DNA of 64,000 nt, from the NCBI GenBank assembly GCA_032629725.1, contig JAFEVB010000002.1, positions 1,984,001-2,048,000 on the forward strand, written 5' to 3'. Shown here in pieces: positions 48,122 through 58,345 of the stretch. The notes under the pieces were generated by a model. The model saw nothing but the letters and a program-made list of their open reading frames with translations, searched no databases and was not told the origin of the DNA. This stretch comes from Gremmenia infestans. Taxonomy: Eukaryota > Ascomycota > Leotiomycetes > Helotiales > Hamatocanthoscyphaceae. Made by a program: the position numbers and the translations under genes. The first letter of the stretch is position 1. Every line of letters begins with the position of its first letter.

Positions 48122-48569
48122 GTTTCTTTACTCGTTGAGAAGGTGATTGTCGAGATAGTCGTGCTCGTGCAAGTACAAGGTATCGCAGAACTTGTGGGCA
48201 ATTCTCCTGGCTTGAGAAAAGGCGTGTGGTGAACGGTGAGTTTGTGTTGTGGTCGAGAAGGCAATCCACCCTCACTTTCCTGACAAAAAGATACAGCCCC
48301 AGAAAGAACTCGCGGAAAGCCCAAAGCGAAGTCCAATGTTGAGCAAAGAGATCTGAATTTCCAAAGATAGCGTGGTGGTGTTGTATGCCAGGTCCTGTGC
48401 TTAAGACTCAAAGGGTTGCGGGGAGTTGAAAGGGAGCAATGTCACAAAATCCGATTCACCAAAAAACGCGCTGCCCAAAACTGCGGGGAATCAGGCGCGA
48501 AGTCACCCTTCAAATTGCCAAACCCATCATCCTGCCAACCTCTACAAATTCCTCACACCTGCACAAACC
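48122..48569. promoter_or_regulatory. Divergent promoter of FUN30 and VMA21
   Basis: 448 bp between divergent start codons. No gene was seen; individual sites were not assigned. Confidence 0.5.
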
Positions 48570-49038
48570 ATGGCCTCGAGACGGATAGTGTCGTCTGAAA
48601 AGAGTATTTTAGAGAAGGATGATATTGATTTCAAGCCAAAGGATGGCGAGAAGAGCGATATTGGTCCCGCTGTCCCAGCGTACGTTTTCATTTATATGTT
48701 TTGATGGAAAGTCACATGAGGATGTCTTCTAATATATGTATGTATAGGCATGTGATATATAAGCTCTTGGGCTTCACGGCGGCGATGGTAATTGGTCCTA
48801 TTGGCAGCTATTTCATCACTTTAAACCTGGTTTTTGGAGGTTTGTTTGTTCTACGCTCTGTTTTTGCAAGGCTCGGACAAGTCCAAAGCTAATTCCATGC
48901 AAAGGCAACTCGACCTATGCCGGTGCTCTTGCTGCGATAATGGCAAATGTGGTCTTGATAGGCTACGTGATTGTGGCTTTCAGGGAGGACCAGAGTGAGG
49001 CTATTGAGGCTGCGGAGAAGGAGAGAAAGGGGAAGTGA
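48570..49038 (+). CDS. VMA21: V-ATPase assembly protein Vma21
   Basis: Small ER membrane chaperone that helps assemble the V0 sector of the vacuolar ATPase. Three exons, 48570..48679, 48748..48839 and 48905..49038, give 111 aa. Splicing joins GPAVPA to [20 protein letters not shown] and then NLVFGG to [20 protein letters not shown]. Two membrane segments with the short loop NSTYAG are the family hallmark. The charged C-terminus ([17 protein letters not shown]) has a Lys-rich end suited to ER retrieval, as in yeast (KKxx-type). The second donor is gtttgt, weaker than consensus, but it is the only choice that gives the known order. Confidence 0.92.
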
Positions 49039-49489
49039 GGGCTACGGTTCTTTCATTATGTCACGATATGGCGAGGAATGCAAGGCGTCATGGCATACTG
49101 TCGATAAGGGAATTTGGGTTGTACATCAAACGAAGAAAAGGCGTACTTGTATGCTCTGTCATTCATGGCAACAGAAGGGCATCTGCCCTTACATCCATTC
49201 TGAAGGTTTGCGTGCAACATACAAACAATTACCATGTCTCTACTATAAATGTCACGCTTTGCTGTCCACCAGGAAGTCTGGTCTGGTTGAATAGCCTTCG
49301 CTGGGTTTTCTTCTTGATCCTGCAATAATGAGAAGACCATACGCCGTCAATGTAGACATCCAAATCCTGTAGCCTGTCCCACCATTAGTCCCAATACGGG
49401 AAACTCATGAGTCATTACAAGCACATCCAAGAACGCCAAGCACGACTGCTCACTCCATCATTAACGCTCTCACCCTGTTGTTGACTTTC
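49039..49489. other. Convergent 3' intergenic region
   Basis: Between the 3' ends of VMA21 (+) and the DUF2406 gene (-). Frames near 49035-49340 are not protein-like. Confidence 0.45.
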
Positions 49490-51150
49490 TTATTTCCCAA
49501 ATTTCCTTCCAAACCACGATTTGCGCTTCTCGTTTGTGGCTGCGGGTATCTCAGCTGGCTGTGGTGCAGCATTTCCATTTGTTTCACCAAGTTTTATAGG
49601 TACTCTCGGTGCAATACCTTCTTTACCAGGTGGAGGCGGCCCTTGGTGCTGATATCCATTCCCTTGTCGAGCAGCACCAGTTGGACCTTGCCGCTGGTCT
49701 AAAGCGGACCCAGGAGGTGCATATTGCGGTGCGGTTCCAAATCCATTAAATCCATAAGTCTCAACTTCTTTGTGTGGAAGAGGCGCAACTCGATCCATTG
49801 AGCTATTCTCGCTGCTCGGATCGGTCATGTATCCTGCCGGGTCTGCTGAGCTACCACCACTTCCTGAAGCTGTGGTCACTGTCTCGTACGATGGCTGATT
49901 TCCAGGCGCGGGATAAACTCCTCCCTGGCCATTATTAAAATGGGGCTCGGAAGCCGTCCTAGGGTATCGAGCCCTGTTAGGATGGTATCCATTGCTTGGT
50001 CCTGCCGCATTGTCCCCGCCATTGTAATAACTTTCCGGTCTAGCCACCCCATTCTGCCTATCGTTATAGGTACTTTCGGCCCTGTAAGACTGTGAACGTC
50101 CATAGTAACTGTTCTGGGGATATTGAGGTCTTTCGTTCTGGGTCACTTGGGTACCTGTGAGGTGCATTCGTTAGCGCCATGCTGTTGAAAAGACTCTGAT
50201 AAGGCCCTGATAAGTGAAATCCCACGATCCCTTCACTTGCAAGCGGCAGATCGCCACTCGGCGAAACTAATAGACATTAGCTCCACCACTAGCTTAAGCC
50301 CAGGTTCAGCTGTCCTTGATTTTACAAATTCCTAATATTGCCAGCATCTCATCGACTTTCTTTCATTGGCACGGAATGTGGCCGGAGGAGCCTCAAATTC
50401 GATAGTCGCAGTCCCACACGTGCGACATCTGAAACCATACGAACTGAATAAGAGAGAAATGGTTCGACCTACCTGCATAGTAACTGCTCCGACGATTGTA
50501 CACTGAGGCTGTATCCGCAGAATCTGCAAAGCATGCTGTTAGCATTGTATACCATCCATAATATAGGCTTCAACGGCAGCTCATGGAACTCTCACCATTC
50601 TGAATGTCTGATTTTCGCGAGTAGTTGCCATCTATGGCTGCCTCAAAGGCGCGGATAGTATCAAGAGGTCTCTCCCACCGACTGCGTGTAGGGTTCGATC
50701 GATCAGGATCGGCTTATTAGGAATAGTATCAGTATTATATTCGAATTTTCAAGTGGAGGATGGACGAACCGATGGGATTGCCTTGTGCATCTCGGTGTTG
50801 AATGGCTCGAATAGGTCGCAATGAAGTTTGTACACTACTTGCAACCGCAGCTAAGAAACACGTTTCATCAGTTGTCGTTCTAGGGATTGTGCGCGGAGCT
50901 GGTGCTCTGAGGGAGGGTGTAACTCACATGGCTCAGCTTCTGCGAGTGCCATAGATGGATCAGCTTTTGAATGGATTCTCTTAGAATCTTTCTCTTCGTG
51001 TGTTTCGTGCAAATCGACCTTATGACCACTCCCGCCGCTCTTATGTGAATGGTGTGAATGGAAACTGAAGGTTGACTTTGCTCGCTCTCGTTGTGGAGGC
51101 CTCTGCTGCTGCTGTCCTGGCGAAGTCGGTAAAGGGTGATTGGAAGCCAT
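49490..51150 (-). CDS. DUF2406 fungal protein
   Basis: Five exons, 51150..50928, 50850..50770, 50712..50596, 50523..50473 and 50154..49490, join in frame to 378 aa. The conserved DUF2406 core spans exons 1-3: SKADPSMALAEAEP, SLRPIRAIQHRDAQGNPIAD and DRSNPTRSRWERPLDTIRAF followed by EAAIDG. The N-terminal tail is Gln/Pro/His-rich. The last exon (about 220 aa) is low-complexity, rich in Asn, Gly, Tyr, Pro and Ser (NSYYGRSQSYRAES, GYHPNRARYPRT), and ends in a basic patch KRKSWFGRKFGK. Function is unknown; budding-yeast relatives with this core are also poorly characterised. The 5' flanking region is long (2.7 kb). Confidence 0.88.
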
Positions 51151-53271
51151 CTTATGTCAAATTAGGATTAGGATCGATCAGGGCTTTCAATAGCTTGATC
51201 CTTTCTGTCGAAATGACGATGCTAATCGTTATGAAACGCCGTGTGGAGGACGCTGGGTTGGCGATAAGTCGATAACAGTCGTAAAAGTGGAGCTGTTGTG
51301 GGACGTTTGAAATTCCGATGGCTGGAGATCTGGAGATTGTAATTTATATATCCAGGTTTTGGTTGCGTCCAGCTGGCGCACGTTTAATTCTCTCCTGTAA
51401 CCAGTTTCCCTCTGCGCAAGCAGACGTGACTCTTCCAACTCGTCGTTCAAGGTTGTGTGGTGGTGCAGTTAATAACTAACGAGCGAAGTATAGTAACTTT
51501 GTATCCCAGGGATGAGTCGAAGCTTTATCGGAAGTATGAAAACGATCGTGGGTGACTAGAGATGTGAACCGCCGTCTTCGTCGCAACAGAATAACAGGTA
51601 GACAAAATGGAAGAACGATCGAGGAGGAAGTTGATTATTTGGAAAGGGAAGAGAAAGGTATGGGGTTTGGGGTTTGGAGAGCTTTTAGATGATGGCGTGG
51701 TTTCCTATGACGGCGACGGCTACGGAAACTTACCTTCAGCGAGAAATAGGAGCCAGGCCATGCCATACCAGGCCAGGGAGGAAGAGCCACACCACCACCA
51801 CCACCACCACCACACACGCTGATTCTTTTACCGATTCTTATTCGCACAGCCTGACTTTTATTTGGGAGCTCTCAGCTGTTGCTGTCTTGTTACTGGATCG
51901 GCACAGCACTGCCACCCACTGCCACCCAATGCCACTGCAGAAAATGCATGGTAGGCGGGCGGCCTTTCTAGATACCAGATACAGCAGCATTCTTTGTGAA
52001 TCTGATCAGTGATACTACTCCGGAGGATGCGACGACTCTCGCGCCGTCTCCACACTTCCCTTGGACGCGGCTGCTTCAAACTTTGATGAAAACAAGCAAA
52101 ACACGCAGCACCGCGCAAGCTTCATACTACTTAGTCCCAAACCGGCGTCCTCTGGTCGCTCTTTGGCTTATTGACGAAACCTTGTTGCCTTTTAGTTCCC
52201 ATTCTTCGATGTTCTTACCTTCTTATTATAGCCAGGCCAGGCTAGGTCAAGCTATATGGTAATTGTGTAATGCAGAAAAGAAAAGGCCCGGTGAAAACCC
52301 TTCTGGCGTTTTTGTTCATTTTTCAACGGATCTTCAAGATGCCCTGACAACATACCCGGATTACTCGTAACGACCTTTTCACCGATATATGCTGTGATTC
52401 TGCACAAGTGCAGTGCAGCAGTGCAACCAACGGAATATCAATCCACCTCCGCTCTCCGTACCTCAAATCACATCCCTGTTCCTCAATAAAGTATCTTTAC
52501 GGAAGGCTCGGATTTCGTTTTGCACATTCACATTCCACCTCCCCTAGCTTATAATTGGCTCGGCAAAATCTAAATATGGTTTCGTAGTACGGGGGAACAC
52601 TATTCTTTCCTCTAAGACTCTACGGAGGACCGAGGTGTATATAGTATTTGCCGCGTATTTGTACTCGTACGGAGGTCGGTACATATGGAACCTCCCGTGG
52701 GGTTGGTGACATACCATGATCTCGGCATCCGAACGAGTGAGGGATTGCTTGTGCTTATCGATAACTGGGTGATCAGCCTTGTCGGTGTGGGTATGGGATA
52801 AGGTAGGCTAATGCCGATTAATTAATCGTCGATCTCTCATTTTTATATAAATAGAACAATGGCTTTCATAGGCAATTGCCAGGAGAAGGCCCAACTCTTC
52901 CATTATCAATTGGGACTTCTCTAACTACGTTTATGTTTATATACTTTACTTCCTATTCTTCCTTTCAGCAAGTACCCAAGGTAGGTACTAAATATTGATT
53001 CCTCTTACTATAGTAGTAATTATTAAAAACCTAATATCGCCCTCCTACTTCATCGTACCGTACTCCACTCCGAGTACAGCATCACATCTGTATCACTCGG
53101 CTGCCAGGATAGAGATAGGGATAACGGCATTGCATTATTATTTAGCAAGGGTCCATTCATCGATCGATAGGCTTTCCCTAAACACTAATGATGAGCGCAC
53201 TGGTGTTTCGTTTCGGTTTTTGAAACGTGGAGGAATCGATCGCATCACAGAAAGAGGGGCTGTATGTATGT

Positions 53272-53293
53272 ACAGTACTGTGCTGTACAGCAC
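53272..53293. repeat. Two overlapping perfect palindromes
   Basis: ACAGTACTGT (53272-53281) overlaps GTGCTGTACAGCAC (53280-53293). Both are perfect inverted repeats with no spacer. Possible dimeric-factor binding site; function unknown. Confidence 0.75.
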
Positions 53294-53347
53294 TGTATGT
53301 ATTATCTAATAATAGGTAGCCGTTTTAGGTTAAGTGGTTGGAAAGGT

Positions 53348-53644
53348 CTACTTATGGTTATGAATGACTAGGTAACTGACTGACTTTGAATAATTCGAGG
53401 AAGATGTCGGTACCGTATTATTGTCCAAGCTACAGTGAGAATGACTGCTGGTATTATCTGGTTCTGGGTAGGCGTGGGTTACCGGATTGGGTATGAAAGA
53501 TGCCTTATTGTTTTCCATGACGAGTTGCCTTCTTCCAGACGCGGGAAGTTCTTGTAAAATCACATAGTGAGGTTTGAATTCATACTTGTGGTTGAAAATC
53601 AGAGCAGGCGCATCAACGCCCAGGCAATAAACCTCCAAGAACAT
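53348..53644 (-). CDS. Doubtful small ORF, 98 codons
   Basis: Open frame starting MFLEVYCLGVDAPALIF. It has ordinary amino-acid variety (EFKPHYVILQELPASGRR, SFIPNPVTHAYPEPDN) but no known motif. It lies 260 bp downstream of the eL33 stop on the same strand, so it could be in a 3' UTR or be a chance frame. Low confidence. Confidence 0.2.
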   Translation of the reverse strand: MFLEVYCLGVDAPALIFNHKYEFKPHYVILQELPASGRRQLVMENNKASFIPNPVTHAYPEPDNTSSHSHCSLDNNTVPTSSSNYSKSVSYLVIHNHK

Positions 53645-53905
53645 GTTTTCTTACAAGATCAAGCAAATAAGGCGTTTTGAGGCCCAAGCCCCTCTTTTGA
53701 ATGAGAAGGCTCCAAGTAGCAACATTTACCAATGATCCGTTTTCACATCTCCAAGACACGTAAGAACCACCTGGTTGTAATTTGCTTTATTCATCGCTAC
53801 CAGCAAAGGCTACGCACTTATCGCTGCCCCAAACCGGTGGCCGAATCGTGCCATATCATCAACCGTCTCCCATGCCATGCGACCAACTCCAAAGCCACGA
53901 TCCTC

Positions 53906-54647
53906 TTATATCGAAGATGGGTACAACATAACTCGAACCGATGCGCCGAAGGACTTGGGGGGAAGGTTGCGTCTGAACTGTGCTCGTACTACGCCGGAGT
54001 TGCCTGGGAAAGATGTCAATGACAATTCTTCGAGCTTGAAGATTCAATTCTTCTGGAATGTGCTGTGGACGTACCATGTGGTCTGGTAACGGTACCCCAG
54101 ATAACCCTAATCTTTGATCCTCTAACCTCTCTGTGCGCACGGTAAACGAAAGCAACCTTCTTTCCGAGATAGAAGCTGGGGTCCTGTCAGCATATTGCTT
54201 CTTTTACAATTGCAATGTCACGTACTTTGCTGCCTTGGTATCATCCACACCCTCAATCTTGATCAGAGAGGTGTTTGGGTTCGTGACACGCTTGCCTCGT
54301 TGGTATGACAGATGGCGGCCCCTACGAAAATATCCTGTCAGCGCGAGTCCTTCGTTTCCAAAGCCGGATCTGTGGCTCGCAGTCCATTGTCCCTTCTGTT
54401 CCCTTGCTCCTCGTCGAAGATTGTCGTTGCTGGGCTCGGTGATCTGGGGTTGGAATTACTCACTTGACATAAACTGGAAATAAAGTCAGCATTTGTCCAT
54501 GTCAAAAAAGCAGCCTGAACTGGAGATGAAGATATTCGCAATCCGTAGAGAAAGCCCGTGACTGTCTGGCTGCGAATTGCGATATTCTCGTCCCCAAGCA
54601 CATGGAATCGAATGGCACTTACGGCGGTGACCAGCTTCGGTAGGCAT
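53906..54647 (-). CDS. RPL33: 60S ribosomal protein eL33 (L33/L35Ae)
   Basis: Large-subunit ribosomal protein. Five exons, 54647..54623, 54473..54464, 54321..54226, 54175..54075 and 54003..53906, give 109 aa. The second exon is only 10 nt and supplies LYVK with its neighbours. The joined protein reads [20 protein letters not shown], then [56 protein letters not shown] and [17 protein letters not shown]. This matches the family from end to end, and the length (107-110 aa) fits. All introns are GT-AG. The first two introns (149 and 142 nt) are long for this window and flank the micro-exon; intron 1 contains a stem-loop. Without splicing, nothing here would look like a gene. Confidence 0.96.
54532..54585 (-). 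other. Stem-loop inside RPL33 intron 1
   Basis: Arms 54532-54544 and 54574-54585 pair over 12 positions on the transcript (one G-U pair, one single-base bulge), enclosing a loop of about 29 nt. It lies inside the first intron, upstream of the branch point and the 10-nt exon. It may aid splicing or be part of a small intronic RNA; no clear C/D or H/ACA boxes were found. Confidence 0.45.
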
Positions 54648-55905
54648 CTTGAATGGGATCTCTCTTCCTAGAGCTAGAATCGAGAGATGGAGGAGATTTA
54701 ATCAACGATACTTCCTGGCGAGAAGGGTTCGTTGATGGCGATTGTTGTCGAATTTGTCGTTGGGCTCAATAGCAAGCTTTATTTTCGAAATTCTTGAGTG
54801 GCCTACGATGTCCGCTAGTGTGTTCGCTAAGAGCATATCACGTGATATGGTATGGTAAAAGCTGCTGGAGCTGGGTTGAAGTTGAATTAGAGTTGTTGTT
54901 GTTATCAAGAATCAAGATTAGAGACCTTTCAAAAGTTCTTGACATGCTTGATTGTTTCTATATACTACATACACTTCTTATGGTGCTCTCCTGATCAGGA
55001 TCTCAAGAAGCGAGCTGGTTTTCTGAAGCAGGCTTTTGTGTGCGACTACTGTACTCCACCATAGAAGTTCGCGACAGGATATTGCCAACTTTCTAAGAGT
55101 CCAGACTCATGATATTTCATCTGTCTATTCTACATATCAAGGAGCGGTGAGAGACACTAATTCTTTGCGGTGCATGTTGTTCAGAGATGTATGTCATCAT
55201 GGCATGGCAAGGTACGGCACCTCTGGACATATATATGTATGTACTTCGTTCGTATACCTCCGTAGTCGTGACAAACTCAGTGTCGGTGTCGGAGTCAGGT
55301 CGGGGTCTTAGGTGTAGTAAGGTAGGTAGGGAAGGCAACTTACACCGTCAATGCAGTGTGCTTTATAATCTCGACCGTCTTCACCAGCTCCAGCCTCTTG
55401 CAGAAGTCTCGTCCATAGTTCTGCCGGCCTTGGGTAAGGGATAGGTGGGGTGGGGTGGGGTGGGGTGGATAAAAGCCTTCTTAGCTGTTAGGCGTAAAAG
55501 ACTTCTCATCTATTCGAGTAGACAGATATTCATTGTTATTGTCTCTTGCAATAAAAAATATAAAACCTCATAAAACCTCATCACTTTCAGCTTCTCCAAC
55601 CTCTAAGCAGCCATCTCCTCACGTTACGTCGCAAAGCAGATATCGGACTTAAGTGCATCAGACTTTCCGGGCCTTTACTGCAGCGACTCCCGCTCCTTCT
55701 TCCGCATTCGCAGCACAGACAGCACAGGACCCCGCCGTAGGTAGCTTCCTTCTCGACGATTATTCAACAATTTCAACAGCAACTGGCCGCATCTTCTTCC
55801 ATAAACCTCCAGCCTCCTCGTCTCTACTCCCTCCCTCCCTCCCTCCTCTCTATTCCCCTTCGCCATCGCCCTTCCCCCATATATTCACCTTCACATTCAC
55901 CAGCC
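54648..55905. promoter_or_regulatory. Divergent promoter region of RPL33 and G6PD
   Basis: About 1.26 kb between divergent start codons. It contains a CTCCGTA motif at 55258-55264, a G-quadruplex motif at 55447-55465 and a pyrimidine-rich leader just before the G6PD start (CTCCCTCCCTCCCTCC near 55826). No gene was seen. Confidence 0.5.
55447..55465 (+). other. G-quadruplex motif (GGGGT)3GGGG
   Basis: Four runs of four G separated by single T, on the coding strand of G6PD, about 440 bp upstream of its start codon. Loops of one base are the most favourable type for G4 folding. Confidence 0.8.
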
Positions 55906-57881
55906 ATGGCCGACACAGTCATTAAGCCTGAAGAGGTACCACATGCTGGGTAAGTCTCTTGTTGATTTTCCCTGACCTCTACGTCACTCGAAGCCCAGCA
56001 ATCGCCCCCCAAGAGCTATCGGAATAGCCCCCACGGCTAAGGAAAAACTTGTGAATAGTTTCACCAGCTGTAGAAAGAGGAGAAGATTCCATGTCTTCCT
56101 TTTTGTGGTCCAATGGGGCTTTTATCCCCTCCGCGAAAGTGCTGAAGATACTGATAATACTTGCCCCACTAGGACTATTGAGCTGAAGGATAACACCACC
56201 ATCGTTGTCCTAGGTGCCTCCGGTGATCTCGCAAAGAAGAAGACGGTAAGGGGAAAATGTTTTCGGAAAATCTGAGCGTTTACTAATCCGTGTCACTTTA
56301 GTTCCCTGCCCTGTTCGGTCTCGTAAGTCATCCCCGAAGTCCCCCTTCGGCGTTCAAATCACTGACCATTCTCGTCATCAGTATCGCAACCAATTCCTTC
56401 CAAAAGATATCAAGATTATCGGATATGCACGGACAAAGATGGACCATGAGGAATACCTCAAGCGGGTCAGGTCCTACATCAAGACACCCACAAAGGATAT
56501 GGAGAAGCAACTGCAGGAGTTCTGCAATATCTGCTCATATGTATCCGGGCAATATGATAAAGATGAGTCGTTCATTGAATTACGGAAACACCTTGAGGAG
56601 CTCGAGAAAGGCCACAAGGAAGACAACCGCGTCTTCTACATGGCGCTACCACCTAGTGTTTTCACAACCGTTTCCCAGCACTTGAAGAAGGACTGCTACC
56701 CCAAAAGAGGTGGTCTCGCCAGAATTATTGTAAGAGTTGATTTCACCTATTGCTGAATTCCGTACTGACAATCTAAATAGGTCGAGAAACCATTTGGAAA
56801 GGATCTTGCCAGCTCTCGAGAATTGCAAAAGGCATTGGAGCCAAACTGGAAAGAGGACGAGATCTTCCGTATCGATCATTACCTGGGTAAGGAGATGGTC
56901 AAGAACATCTTAATTCTTCGATTTGGTAACGAATTTTTCGGCGCTACGTGGAATCGTAACCACATCGACAATGTTCAAATCTCCTTCAAGGAGCCGTTTG
57001 GAACCGAGGGTCGAGGTGGATACTTTGATGAGTTTGGAATCATTCGTGATGTTATGCAGAACCATTTGCTGCAGGTGTTGACGCTTCTCGCAATGGAGCG
57101 ACCAATCTCCTTTTCTGCAGAGGATGTCAGAGACGAGAAAGTCCGAGTTCTCCGAGGTATTCCAGCTATCGAGCCAAAGAATGTCATCATCGGTCAATAC
57201 GGCAAGTCATTAGATGGAAACAAGCCTTCCTACAAGGAAGACGACACCGTGCCAAAGGATTCGAGATGTCCTACTTTCTGTGCTATGGTTGCATACATCA
57301 AGAACGAGCGGTGGGACGGTGTGCCGTTCATCTTGAAGGCTGGTAAGGCTCTCAACGAGCAAAAGACCGAGATCAGAATCCAGTTCAAGGACGTCACCTC
57401 TGGTATCTTCAAAGACATTCCCCGAAACGAGCTTGTCATGCGAATCCAGCCCAATGAGAGCGTGTACATCAAGATGAACTCCAAGCTACCCGGTTTGAGC
57501 ATGCAAACTGTTGTCACTGAGCTTGATTTGACCTACCGAAGACGTTTCTCCGACCTGAAGATCCCCGAAGCCTACGAATCCCTTATCCTCGACGCTCTCA
57601 AGGGCGACCACTCCAACTTTGTCCGTGATGATGAATTAGACGCTAGTTGGAGAGTCTTTTCCCCACTCCTTCACTACCTCGATGACAACAAGGAGATCGT
57701 TCCCATGGAATACCCATACGGTAAATTATCTTGAGTCTCTTAAATGGTATTGAGCTAATATTTCAAAGGATCTCGTGGCCCCGCTGTCTTGGATGACTTC
57801 ACATCTTCATACGGCTATAAGTTCTCTGATGCAGCAGGATATCAATGGCCGACTACCGAAACTACACCCAACAAGTTGTAG
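55906..57881 (+). CDS. ZWF1: Glucose-6-phosphate 1-dehydrogenase
   Basis: First enzyme of the oxidative pentose phosphate pathway; makes NADPH in the cytosol. Six exons, 55906..55949, 56173..56245, 56302..56322, 56382..56729, 56781..57720 and 57769..57881, give 512 aa, the normal fungal size. Exon 3 is just 21 nt (FPALFGL). The NADP loop is VVLGASGDLAKKKT. The active-site signature RIDHYLGKE (with Asp-His for catalysis) is present. Other conserved blocks are GGYFDEFGIIRDVMQNHLLQ and VPFILKAGKALNEQKTEIRI. Intron 1 is long (223 nt), lies after codon 15 and separates a non-conserved leader from the enzyme proper; this matches gsdA-type genes. Confidence 0.97.
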
Positions 57882-58345
57882 GTAAGAAACACTAGATCTA
57901 GAGCCAAGCGAAGACAGTAGTTAGAGAGAATCGATGATGAGATCCTACCCATCCTAGCTGATTTGCACTTGGGCTCTGATCTTCTTTCTGTCTACGGTAC
58001 ATCGCACAACAATACCCTCATAGTTTTCAGCGTTCCTAAGAAACCGGGAAAGTGTCAGCCATTCAACATTATGAGGTTTTCTTTCTGGGTGACGGCGTCT
58101 TGAAACATGCGATTGGTTTCCGGGGAACAATTAGGATAGGATCATACAGCTTGTTTACGAGCAACAAACATTCAGCTTTGAATTCTGGTCATAGTAATGA
58201 TTGTGATTCCTATACTTGCGTGCTCACAGTCTATTTGCCTTGAAAGTGTAAGCTCAATACCGTATGATCATTCCCCCCTCTACGATCATCTATGCGTCCT
58301 TGGGCCTCGCGAGCTAGCTCTATCTATCTACCTACTTCCTATTCT
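57882..58345. other. Convergent 3' intergenic region
   Basis: Between the 3' ends of G6PD (+) and the dienelactone hydrolase family gene (-). No gene was seen. Confidence 0.5.

Larger units (their letters stand above)
51151..53905. other. Gene-poor region of about 2.75 kb upstream of DUF2406 gene
   Basis: No secure gene. It contains a CAC microsatellite (51789-51812), TACGGAG at 52621 and 52668, a pair of overlapping perfect palindromes at 53272-53293 and a CAGTGCAGTGCA-like stretch near 52410. One minus frame (53348-53644) is listed separately. Confidence 0.4.

Noticed and set aside
53877..54089. 70-codon plus frame with reasonable composition
   Set aside because: Antisense of RPL33 exons 4-5; the minus strand gives a full, unmistakable ribosomal protein.
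54338..54601. 87-codon minus frame
   Set aside because: Runs through the first two introns of RPL33 and the micro-exon; not a protein.
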